Program-made: the position numbers and the translations under genes | Source: Gammaproteobacteria bacterium | Lineage (GTDB): Bacteria; Pseudomonadota; Gammaproteobacteria; Pseudomonadales; Azotimanducaceae | Assembly: GCA_009841615.1 (NCBI GenBank) | Contig: VXLL01000004.1 | Span: forward strand, 1-63,294 | Direction: 5' to 3' | Length of the DNA: 63,294 bases | Notes under the pieces: generated by a model | Databases searched by the model: none | Told to the model about the DNA's origin: nothing | Seen by the model: the letters and a program-made list of their open reading frames with translations, nothing else | In this document: piece after piece, positions 43,698 through 51,571 of the stretch | How the letters are laid out: every line of letters begins with the position of its first letter | How positions within the stretch are numbered: the stretch's first letter is position 1

Positions 43698-44162
43698 ATG
43701 AATACAACCAATGCTTCTATAAGTACGAAAGGTATGCAGCTGAAAGGAGAACCGAATCTGCGCCAAACTTCTAAGAAACCTATTTTGAGATCGTTGTCTC
43801 TATTAGTGTTGCTTATTATTACGCTCGGAGTGGGGGCTTCCTCTAAATATCCTCCTGTTCAGCTACCTGGTCAATATTGGGATCTATGGGGGAATTGTGT
43901 TTTTTGCGACAATACCTATATTGTTTGCTTTGATAGATTGAACGGCCAAGAACCTCATTGTGTAGAGGAATTCGAATTGCTGTGTCATGACGACCATATG
44001 CAGGACGCTGAGGACGCAGAACATGATCATCGGGGAGCAGATAGACAGGCAGAAATGGACGCCTACACCGCTTGCATAGCTGAAGTGCCAGATAAATGTA
44101 CCGTCGACGCTCAATGTCTCCGTACTTGGCTCGAATGTCGCAAAAGAACACCTGATTGTTGA
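43698..44162 (+). CDS. exported Cys-rich protein, first gene of Mau-like cluster
   Basis: 154 residues. The N-terminal part is basic, then a signal helix (SLSLLVLLIITLGVGA) sends it out. The mature part is Cys-rich: GNCVFCDNTYIVC, EPHCVEEFELLC, YTACIAEVPDKC, AQCLRTWLEC and the terminal C give 11 Cys. An acidic His-rich helix (HDDHMQDAEDAEHDHRGADR) lies in the centre. No known family. Ribosome site GAGGTGAG precedes the ATG. Stands 90 bp before the Tat-exported Cys-rich gene and is likely another substrate for the disulfide-forming genes downstream. Confidence 0.65.
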   Translation: MNTTNASISTKGMQLKGEPNLRQTSKKPILRSLSLLVLLIITLGVGASSKYPPVQLPGQYWDLWGNCVFCDNTYIVCFDRLNGQEPHCVEEFELLCHDDHMQDAEDAEHDHRGADRQAEMDAYTACIAEVPDKCTVDAQCLRTWLECRKRTPDC

Positions 44163-44252
44163 ACACGAGTGTTTGATTAGTTGTTCTTAGACAGTGATTT
44201 GCTCACAGTAGAGATACAGTTAGTGATCTAAGTTGAAGGAGAGTATTGTTTT

Positions 44253-44708
44253 ATGAAAAAAGAAGGTAAGAAATTTCCTTATCTTAAGGAGACCACCCAG
44301 GACAGCGTAACCAATTCGCGAAGAGGTTTTTTGCAAAAGTGCGCCTTGGTTACTGGTGCGTTCATGATTGGCGTCTTGCGTTTGGACAACACATTCGGTG
44401 AAGAAGATGAAAGTAGTAGTGAAGAGGAGAAGACCTATTGCTGTACCCTTATGGCAGAATACAAAAGAGATTGTCTTACTCGGGAAAAATGTGTATCAAA
44501 GTTCTACTGGATTTGCTCTTGGCAAGCCAAACCTAAAAAAGTTCGTTACATCATCAAGTGCGTTGAGTGTTTTAGCAACGTAATTGAAACAGATATAGAT
44601 CGCGGTACTCACCAGTGTTTTACTGAACTTTCACCGAATTACAGCAATCTTGAATGTAGCGTAGCCTTGCACCCGCACGACGATGATTATAGTGACATTA
44701 GAGAATGA
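44253..44708 (+). CDS. Tat-exported Cys-rich protein, distantly like methylamine dehydrogenase light chain
   Basis: 151 residues. A twin-arginine signal (S22-R-R-G-F-L27, then ALVTGAFMIGV) is followed by an acidic spacer and a domain with nine Cys (63, 64, 74, 80, 88, 103, 106, 122, 135). The order resembles MauA, which also has a Tat-like export signal and many disulfides. YWICSW (W86, W90) can be laid over the SWVASC around the first TTQ Trp, RYIIKCVECF over YLIAYRDCC, and HQCF...ECSVAL over IWCF...HCTISP. The second TTQ Trp is then Gln (Q121), so the TTQ cofactor should not form. A distant-homologue call, based on layout and neighbours. GGAGAG precedes the ATG; ATGA overlap with the next gene. 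Confidence 0.5.
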   Translation: MKKEGKKFPYLKETTQDSVTNSRRGFLQKCALVTGAFMIGVLRLDNTFGEEDESSSEEEKTYCCTLMAEYKRDCLTREKCVSKFYWICSWQAKPKKVRYIIKCVECFSNVIETDIDRGTHQCFTELSPNYSNLECSVALHPHDDDYSDIRE

Positions 44709-47095
44709 CAAACAGCAAAATTCGTAAAGATTTAGTATTGTTCTTTTTTTGCTTACTATCTTCTTTGACAAATGGTGCCTCGAGTGAGTTAGAATCGATA
44801 CCAATCATCTTCCCAAGCGGTATTGACGGACAACACATTTGGGTTGGTATACTGGCAGAGAACGGGTCGGATCAGTCTATACGCTGGTCTTATGTAGATA
44901 CTCTACCTTTCTCCGTTGAATTCTCACGTAATAAGATTCCTTTCAAAATGGTTGTTTTAAAAAGAGATGCCGTTCCGATCGTTGAATCTTTGTCTCCCGA
45001 TTTAATCCCCGATGGAATTTCTGTTGAATTTTCGAAAGGATCGTCTGTTACGGGCAAGATTGTCACTGGAAAAGCTGGCCTACCAATCTCGGAGGGGCTA
45101 GTTTCAGTTCAGTTTGACGAGACATTGGATATACCTTTACCTGAAGGTAACCCTGTTTTTACTTGGGATCTTGACGAACACGGTGCGTTTGAAATTCGTG
45201 GACTCCCCTTGGGAGAACATACCGTATCTGTGCGTGCTCAAGGATACATGCCTTCGGAACAACAAGTGATTGTGGAGTTTGTCGGTCAAACACAGGAGTT
45301 GCAGTTTACTTTATCAAAGGCGGAGTACATTCACGGGCACATCATAGATTACAAATACAGGTCAAGAGTCAAGGGTTCATTTGAAGTGTCAGTGTCTCCG
45401 GCTGAAAGTCAAACAACGGAAATCAAGACCGAGTTCGACAATAACCGATATTTCACGCTTGGTCCATTTGCCGAAGGTGCCTCAATTAAGCTAGATGCTA
45501 AGACCGAGGACGAGTTGAGATCGCGTACTATTGAGGTTTCCGTACCGACTGAAAAGTTGACTATTTATGTACATCGCTGGATTAGGGTGAAGGGAACCGT
45601 TCAAGCTGAAGACACTGGAGAACCAATATCTGAGTTTACGTTTGTCACTGGTAGAAGACAGGACGAGAAAACTAGTATTTTTGACGTAAATGGTCAATTC
45701 AACGTTGAAATATGCGATGAGTTTCGGATCGTATCAATTCATGCGCCCGGCTATTCGTTTTGGGCGAGCGAAGAGATTGAATTTGAACGGAACGATGACG
45801 ATGAGGTCAATCTTGGAGTGATTGAATTAGAAAAGGTTTATGTGGTTCGAGGTTTGGTTGTAGATCAAGAAACCCAAATGCCTATTCAAGGAGCGAGAGT
45901 ATTTCGCAATGACATAATCGAACATAGTCGTCGCACAACCTATATTGCGATTTGGAATTCGGGCGAGGTACAAACGACTACCAACGCGGATGGCGAGTTT
46001 AATCTTACCGGCATCCCGTCTAAAGGTAGCCAGATTTCCGTTTCAGCACACGAGTATCTTGGTCAAAGTCAGACTGTTATGGATGTAAATTTACCAATTA
46101 AGTTCGAGTTAGTTCCGCCTGTTTCCGTGAGTGGTCAAGTTGTATCATTGACAGGTGAACCGGTCGCGGCTATGGTAGACCTATTGGGCTACAGTGGAAA
46201 GAGAACTGAAGATGGAAACTTTCACTTCAATGTTACGGCGGGAACGTGGCGGTTTCAAGCTCTTGCTGATTCAGGTAGTTCAAACGTCTTGGAAGTAACA
46301 GTTGAAAGCGGACAAGAGGTCGAAGATGTTCGCTTGGTTATTGAGAACGTCGGCCGGGTTTACGGCACCCTAAAGGGCTTACTGGAAAACGAAACAGCAC
46401 GATTGTCCGTGAAAGGGGTCTTTGGTTCGACGGTGCATAACGTATCCAACGGAAATTTTGAGTTGACAGGGCTATCTTCTTCTGGAAGTTATCTGGTTAG
46501 CTGTAACACGAACTTTGGTCGGGAATTGACCGAGACTGTCTACATCGATGAAAGTCTAGAAGGAAATATTAATCTAAATTTAACAGGAGGTTCTTCGTTG
46601 TCAGGTCGAGTCGTCGCAGGCGCGGATGGTCTAGCGGGTTATGAGATTCAAGCTCAACCAGACAGTTCATTGCAACCCGTAGTGCGAACTCGATCTCAAA
46701 GAGATGGTTCTTATCGTCTTAGGGGATTGGTCGATGGGCGCTATCGAATCGAAATACCCAGCCGAGATTTTACGCAACAAATAGTTGTCCAAGGAGACAC
46801 TCAAGTTGATCTACCTTTGAGTGCAAATAGGCTATGGGGAAAGGTAAGAAGTGCTGGCCCCGTGGAAGGAGCTGAAGTACTCCTAAAAAGGCACACGAAC
46901 GATCAGGAGACTATCTTTTGGACAGAAGTCACCAGAGACGGTTCATATAGAATTAACAACGTTCCAAGCGGTACTTATACTGTACAGGTAACTCATCCAG
47001 GTTACCGAGAGGTCACACAAGAAGTCGATGTAGAGTATGAGCGCGTCGAACTCAATTTGCATTTAGAAGAGGTAAATCGGGACTTAACAGATTGA
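44705..47095 (+). CDS. large secreted carboxypeptidase-regulatory-like repeat protein
   Basis: 796 residues. Signal peptide (LVLFFFCLLSSLTNGA). The mature part is a chain of about eight prealbumin-like (CarboxypepD_reg) beta domains, each with a V.G.V....G.pi..a.V and a D..G.[FY]...[GN][LV]P.G.Y.[VI] signature; examples are SSVTGKIVTGKAGLPISEGLV, VRGLVVDQETQMPIQGARVF, GSYRLRGLVDGRYRIEI and GSYRINNVPSGTYTVQV. No peptidase domain, TonB plug or anchor seen. Coupled to the Tat-exported gene by ATGA, so co-translated. A fragment of a second copy survives at 48600-48761. Likely an extracellular or periplasmic adhesive or scaffold protein; enzymatic role unlikely. Confidence 0.75.
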   Translation: MTNSKIRKDLVLFFFCLLSSLTNGASSELESIPIIFPSGIDGQHIWVGILAENGSDQSIRWSYVDTLPFSVEFSRNKIPFKMVVLKRDAVPIVESLSPDLIPDGISVEFSKGSSVTGKIVTGKAGLPISEGLVSVQFDETLDIPLPEGNPVFTWDLDEHGAFEIRGLPLGEHTVSVRAQGYMPSEQQVIVEFVGQTQELQFTLSKAEYIHGHIIDYKYRSRVKGSFEVSVSPAESQTTEIKTEFDNNRYFTLGPFAEGASIKLDAKTEDELRSRTIEVSVPTEKLTIYVHRWIRVKGTVQAEDTGEPISEFTFVTGRRQDEKTSIFDVNGQFNVEICDEFRIVSIHAPGYSFWASEEIEFERNDDDEVNLGVIELEKVYVVRGLVVDQETQMPIQGARVFRNDIIEHSRRTTYIAIWNSGEVQTTTNADGEFNLTGIPSKGSQISVSAHEYLGQSQTVMDVNLPIKFELVPPVSVSGQVVSLTGEPVAAMVDLLGYSGKRTEDGNFHFNVTAGTWRFQALADSGSSNVLEVTVESGQEVEDVRLVIENVGRVYGTLKGLLENETARLSVKGVFGSTVHNVSNGNFELTGLSSSGSYLVSCNTNFGRELTETVYIDESLEGNINLNLTGGSSLSGRVVAGADGLAGYEIQAQPDSSLQPVVRTRSQRDGSYRLRGLVDGRYRIEIPSRDFTQQIVVQGDTQVDLPLSANRLWGKVRSAGPVEGAEVLLKRHTNDQETIFWTEVTRDGSYRINNVPSGTYTVQVTHPGYREVTQEVDVEYERVELNLHLEEVNRDLTD

Positions 47096-47252
47096 ATCGA
47101 ACTTTTAACTTTCGGGACTACTACACCGCATGGGACAGTTGCTAACGGAAAGTGGATAAATTTTCGACGCAATTCCCGAGAATTGTGTATATGTTGCTAT
47201 GAGGTGTTGTTCGTAAATAGGTGTAGTACATAAACGATTCTCACCTTTGGAG

Positions 47253-48402
47253 TTGCCTCAGTTTAATGGACACCTACGATTAGAAAATGTTAAAGAGTCC
47301 ATTTTATGGCAAGAAAGCACTATGCTTTGGAATATCGAGAACAGATTTTCGCCTTGGTGACGTCGGGGCGTTCGATCACGTCGGTGGCGAAGGAATTTGG
47401 TCTCGCGGATCACACGGTTCGGAATTGGCTGAAAGAAGCTCAAGAGGGACCTTTAGGTTGGCCAGAACGACCAAGATATTAGAGTGGTCTTCAAGTTCAT
47501 AGACGAGCATCAGGCCGAATTCTCGAAAGTGGCGATGTACCACCTCCTATGTGTCCGCCAAGATTGTTACTATGCTCGGCGCGGTCGGTTACCGTGTAAC
47601 CAGCTGGAAGCGAACCAAGCATTATTATTGCAAATCTAGGAGATTCATACCGCCACCCGCGAGGCGTGTGGTGCTCCTCGTATTCATTCGACTATACGGG
47701 AACGCGGGAGTCGTATCAGTCGTTGACGGGTCACGCGTTTGATGTTGCAGCAACGCTTAAGAGGTCTCTGTAGTCGTCGTCGTAATGGCAAGACCAAGAG
47801 GACTGTATCCGTCGTTCTGGTACCGGCTCGAGTTCATCGGAGCTTTCATGCTGAGCGACCGAATCAACTTTGGATGGCCGAAGCGACATACATATCGAAA
47901 TCGGAATGAACCTTGAATTTTGCGACGATTCACGAAGTCTTTTCCTCCCGTGTCGTGGGTTGGTCCTTGTCCACGAAGAGAGACGCGGAGTTTAAGGTGC
48001 GAGCCCTGCAGATGGTGGTTCGCACGTTGTTGCGTGCCGAGCAAGTCATTCTTTATTCCAATCATGGTTCGCAGTACACGTCGCAAAAATTTCGACAAGC
48101 TTGGGTCGAGGCGATCGTGAAAGTATCCATAGGACCCATCGAAGATTGCTTTGACAACGCCATGACAGAAAAATTGCGATGTTGGAGACCGAATTGATCG
48201 ATTGCCAACCACGACAACGATTTCGCTCTCGAGCAGAAGGTAGTCGGGAGGTTTTTTTTGCCTACCTGGAAGGGTTCTACAATCCACACCGAGTGCATTC
48301 AGTGCTGGATTATCAGTCTCCAGTAGCGTATGAACGGAGATATGAAGTGGAGAATTGTTCTACAGCAAATCCCAAAACAAACTGTCTATCAAACTGAGGC
48401 AA
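47253..48402 (+). mobile_element. degraded IS3-family element with inverted repeats
   Basis: Terminal inverted repeats: TTGCCTCAGTTTAATGGACA (47253-47272) against TTGCCTCAGTTTGATAGACA read inward from 48402, 18 of 20 matching. Inside, orfA starts at ATG 47306 (MARKHYALEYREQIFALVTSGRSI) but lacks its zipper. orfB is in several frames with stops (HQAEFSKVAMYHL, ERPNQLWMAEATYIS, ILYSNHGSQYTS, EGFYNPHRVHSVLDYQSP). The first catalytic Asp is changed to Glu in AEATY. Related to the element at 42008, inserted inside the Mau-like cluster. Confidence 0.8.
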
Positions 48403-48599
48403 ATTCACACCGTATGGACGACGATGAAGCGTTACATTAGAGCTCGACCGATTCGTTTCAGGTATAAAGCATGATGTATGTCTTTGTCTTCATGGTGTTC
48501 AACAATTCCAGTAGATTCCTTTTAGCCAGACCTACTCGTATAATGCTTGATTAAAAGGAGCTTAGTTTTAATGTACAGGTTTAGAATCGTACGCCACAG

Positions 48600-48761
48600 G
48601 TGAGCGCGGACGGTGCTTACCGTTTCAATGGTCTTCCAAATGGTACTTACAAGGTTTCGATTTCTCACCCTGAGTACATGGAAACATCTAAAATGATAGA
48701 CGTGGACGAAGGATATTTCGAGCTCGATTTTCAGTTAGAAGAGGACACCAATGAATTCTAA
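48600..48761 (+). pseudogene. C-terminal fragment of a second carboxypeptidase-regulatory repeat protein
   Basis: A 53-codon stretch from GTG 48600 (SADGAYRFNGLPNGTYKVSI ... FELDFQLEEDTNEF), too short for most ORF lists. It aligns with the last domain of the 796-residue protein (GSYRINNVPSGTYTVQV ... VELNLHLEE). DNA similarity is low, so it is an old paralogue, not a recent copy; its 5' part is lost, presumably through the IS3 insertion just upstream. Its end overlaps the MauF-like start by 11 bp, indicating it was once the gene coupled to it. A GGAG (48558-48561) and an ATG at 48571 lie before it, but that frame stops after 10 codons. Confidence 0.7.
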
Positions 48762-49608
48762 TATTGAAACTTCTCATTTAATAAAGAATGGATTTAAAAA
48801 TCAACACGAACGGGAGCAAATAACGGATCGTGGAGTGCTCGATCGCATACGTCCGGGGCACCAACGTATTTTGAAATTCAGTCGCGTCAGTATGTTTGTG
48901 GGCACAGTGCTCGTGCTCATAATGCTGATGTTAGATCTTTATTTTGTGGGCTTACTGGTTGCGGCATTGATGTGTGGTATGGCTGAGTCTCATGGTCGTT
49001 GTGGCATATCGCATATTGGTATGCTCGCGCCACTGAAAGCACTTAATTCTAGCGCTTGGGTAAAGTGTTGCTTAGCCTACACACTTGGAGGTGTGGTAAC
49101 AGCGTATCTGATTGGACTATCCATTGCCGGCCTCGGTTCTTGGATTAAACTTGGTATGTCGCCTTACTATCTTGGCTTGATCGGATCTGTCTGTGTTTTG
49201 TTTTTGATACGGGATGTTGGTTGGCTTAGATTCAAACCACCACAATGCGATCAACAGACATATAAAGAGTGGGCGATGATGTTTGGAAGGGTCGTGGGAG
49301 CCGGAATGTGGGGCGCGCACATTGGATTGGCCGTGACCACGGTGATAAAGTACGGCGGATTGTATTGCTTAGTTCTTGTTGCGTTTGGCTTCGGAATCGG
49401 TATGGGCGAGTGGTTATTGGTCGCGTTTTGGCTTGGTCGAGTAGTTTTTCTATGGGCGACTCCTTCATTGATGAGTTCAAGTCCCGATGGTATGAAAATT
49501 GGCATTACATTGGAACACTCAGATAGTGCTTTTCGTTTGTGTTCGCTGAGTGGTTTAACCTGTATTTTGGTGTTAAATTTAGTACCGTTGTTCCCAGGGT
49601 TGTTGTGA
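48751..49608 (+). CDS. MauF-like / CcdA-like polytopic membrane protein
   Basis: 285 residues with about seven hydrophobic helices after a 40-residue polar N-terminus. The first helices carry conserved-looking Cys and His (LMCGMAESHGRCGISHIGML), and the next region reads KCCLAYTLGGVVTAYLIGLSIAGLG, reminiscent of the LysE/CcdA/DsbD transmembrane fold. Length and position before a MauD gene match MauF, a membrane protein of methylamine dehydrogenase maturation. Expected to move reducing or oxidising equivalents across the membrane, or help export. AGGA 5 nt before ATG. Overlaps the next gene by 4 bp (GTGA). Confidence 0.55.
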   Translation: MNSNIETSHLIKNGFKNQHEREQITDRGVLDRIRPGHQRILKFSRVSMFVGTVLVLIMLMLDLYFVGLLVAALMCGMAESHGRCGISHIGMLAPLKALNSSAWVKCCLAYTLGGVVTAYLIGLSIAGLGSWIKLGMSPYYLGLIGSVCVLFLIRDVGWLRFKPPQCDQQTYKEWAMMFGRVVGAGMWGAHIGLAVTTVIKYGGLYCLVLVAFGFGIGMGEWLLVAFWLGRVVFLWATPSLMSSSPDGMKIGITLEHSDSAFRLCSLSGLTCILVLNLVPLFPGLL

Positions 49609-50180
49609 TCATCGTCATAAGTATCGTTCAAATCTTACTAGTTACATTGGTCATTGTGAATGCGCTAGTGCTTTGCGTTATGTACGCCCGAGTCTCCGAG
49701 CTAACGCGTTTGGCTTCAGTCGGGGGAGGTGCTCACCGCTTACTAGGATTTGAAGTACCAAGATTTGAAGCAGTGGACGCAAACACAGGAAAAGTTATAA
49801 ATTTCTGCAAAAAGAAGACAAACCGCTTGTGCTTGCTAATTGTGAGTAGCGGTTGTCAGCTATGTCAGAAACTGTTGAATGCGCTCCGCGATGAAACAAC
49901 AGAAATAATTGAAGACGCTAAGGATTTAGAGTTTGTAGTTTATTGCCAAGGTTCAGTGAGGGGGGCTCGCAGCCTGTTGATGGGTATTGAGTCTCGAATC
50001 GTGACTCTTGTGTCGCACGACACTGATCTCACAACTGTCCTACCCATTTCATCTGTACCCGCATTGTTGACCACAGACACGACCGGCAGTGTGGTTCGTC
50101 ATACTTATCCCTTTTCAATACATGATATTCTTACCGTGATATCTAACCGTGAAGAAGAACCATCGACAAGATCAATTTGA
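49605..50180 (+). CDS. MauD-like thioredoxin-fold maturation protein
   Basis: I take GTG 49605 (GTGA overlap with the upstream stop) over the longer GTG 49539: the product then begins with a membrane helix (MIIVISIVQILLVTLVIVNALVLCVMYARV), as in MauD. 191 residues. A redoxin-like domain follows: VPRFEAVDANTGKVINFC, then VSSGCQLCQKLLNAL with a CxxC (Cys-Gln-Leu-Cys) in the place of MauD's CPVC, and a cis-Pro region ISSVPALLTTDTTGSVV. In methylamine and aralkylamine dehydrogenase clusters MauD helps form disulfides of the light chain in the periplasm. Here it should act on the Cys-rich exported proteins of the locus. Confidence 0.78.
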   Translation: MIIVISIVQILLVTLVIVNALVLCVMYARVSELTRLASVGGGAHRLLGFEVPRFEAVDANTGKVINFCKKKTNRLCLLIVSSGCQLCQKLLNALRDETTEIIEDAKDLEFVVYCQGSVRGARSLLMGIESRIVTLVSHDTDLTTVLPISSVPALLTTDTTGSVVRHTYPFSIHDILTVISNREEEPSTRSI

Positions 50181-50183
50181 TCT

Positions 50184-50768
50184 ATGACGATTCACTCAAT
50201 CTATGCATTGAGCAGCATAGTCATGACGCTTATTTTGTTTTCGTTTCGTCATGTCATGCTCAAACTAACGGAAGAAATTGCTCGATGTCGAGCGATCTTA
50301 GAACGACATAGTGCAATTGCTACTTTCAAAGACCACTCATCGCTTCCGAAGAAGGTTCATCACGGCAAACAGCTACCAAATTTCCAAGCTGTTGACATAG
50401 TCACGGGACAGACAATAGAGTGCCAATCCTGGATTGGAGAATCTGCGATTGTTGCATTTTTTCGGCGAGAAGAATTTGAACAGTACACTTTGGATAGTTT
50501 ACTAGTTATGCTTCGAAGCTGGTGGTATCACGTTGATGGTAAACTGTTTGTCATCTTACTGGATTCTCAACTTCAGGTCCCTCACCCCGTCCCACATCAC
50601 CAAATATTGCAAACCGATGTGGGTCCTTACATAGTATTGGGCATATCCAAAGAACGTGATGCTGTTCAAACACTTGGATTGACCAATACTCCGAGTGCGG
50701 TTCAACTTGATGCCTCTGGGATCGTCAGACGCATTGGATTTTTTGCAAATAACGAAGGGAGAAGTTGA
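50184..50768 (+). CDS. second MauD-like protein lacking the CxxC
   Basis: 194 residues with a membrane helix (YALSSIVMTLILFSF), a coiled-coil-like stretch (LKLTEEIARCRAILERH), then a redoxin-like fold (LPNFQAVDIVTGQTIECQSWIG). The C-terminal half keeps the redoxin end: LGLTNTPSAVQLDASGIVRRIGF, like MauD's TTDTTGSVVRHTY. Where CxxC should stand the sequence is FFRREEFEQY, so it cannot do thiol exchange at that site. Probably a structural or substrate-binding partner of the active MauD-like protein. Starts 3 nt after it; coupled to the MauE-like gene by TTGA. Confidence 0.68.
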   Translation: MTIHSIYALSSIVMTLILFSFRHVMLKLTEEIARCRAILERHSAIATFKDHSSLPKKVHHGKQLPNFQAVDIVTGQTIECQSWIGESAIVAFFRREEFEQYTLDSLLVMLRSWWYHVDGKLFVILLDSQLQVPHPVPHHQILQTDVGPYIVLGISKERDAVQTLGLTNTPSAVQLDASGIVRRIGFFANNEGRS

Positions 50769-51286
50769 AAGGAATATTCTATACTGTACTGTGTCTCTCA
50801 ATAGGACTTGTTTTAGTGTACGCAGGTCTTGCGAAACTTCGTGCATTGCGTGCTTTTTGTGTTGCCGTGGGAGACCTAACAAGGCTTACAGCACCACTCG
50901 ATCGGATACTAGCCCTCGCTGTAATTGGTGCCGAGCTTGCTCTTGGATCTTGTTTGATTTTTGGTGTCATTCTGGCAACCTCTCTTTGGATGTGTTTAGC
51001 GATGATCCTCGCGATGATGGTTGTGTCGCGCAATAAAGACACATCGACTACCGACACACTTTGCCTCTGTTTCGGTCAAGACGGGGTATTAGCAAATTCT
51101 TGGAAGAGTTTCGCTCGATCGACACTTTTACTAATAGGGACAGGTAGTGCTCTGGTCATGACCACCGTCTATCCGGATATCCAATCGGTACCTATCTCGT
51201 TAGAAGTCGTTGCTCTCGCTCTGGGAATAGTGTTATTGTGTGCCTGGATAACTGATATCGAGTTTACAAAGCGCGTCCCGAGATAG
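50765..51286 (+). CDS. MauE/DoxX-family redox-associated membrane protein
   Basis: 173 residues from TTG 50765. Four transmembrane helices: ILYTVLCLSIGLVLVYAGLAKL-like N-terminus, LALAVIGAELALGSCLIFGVIL, an inner segment, and LEVVALALGIVLLCAWITDI. The first helix ends in YAGLAKLRALRAF, matching the MauE 'GL.K......F'. The loop contains Cys-x-Cys (LCLCFGQDG), typical of MauE. MauE works with MauD in light-chain maturation, probably as the membrane partner that oxidises it. Last gene of the cluster. Confidence 0.85.
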   Translation: MKGIFYTVLCLSIGLVLVYAGLAKLRALRAFCVAVGDLTRLTAPLDRILALAVIGAELALGSCLIFGVILATSLWMCLAMILAMMVVSRNKDTSTTDTLCLCFGQDGVLANSWKSFARSTLLLIGTGSALVMTTVYPDIQSVPISLEVVALALGIVLLCAWITDIEFTKRVPR

Positions 51287-51571
51287 CAAGTCGAGAGTTG
51301 CCTAAAAAATGAGTACGTCAATTCTGTTATTGCGTAAAACAACAAAAACAATATTTGGGGTCTGAGCGCGCTTTAGGGAACATTAATTAAGACAATTTAC
51401 GGGAGAAATTTATTGATGACTGAGTCTAAAAAAACGGACTTGAGAAGCTTTTACCTGGTAAGACGAGGACCTTAATCAGACTCTATCGGTACCTATTTTG
51501 ACGTAAATCTTCAAGAACTATCTGATATCAAGTGGTTTCTTTGCACTCCAAAACAACTTGCGCAACTTAGT
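51287..51571 (+). other. intergenic region with a possible decayed small gene
   Basis: A plus-strand ATG (51416) with GGGAG 11 nt upstream starts a 19-codon frame ending at TAA 51473-51475. The same frame then stays open (SDSIGTYFDVNLQELSDIKW...) up to and past the end of the converging DUF1501 gene. It may be a small gene broken by one stop codon. No similarity recognised. Confidence 0.3.
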
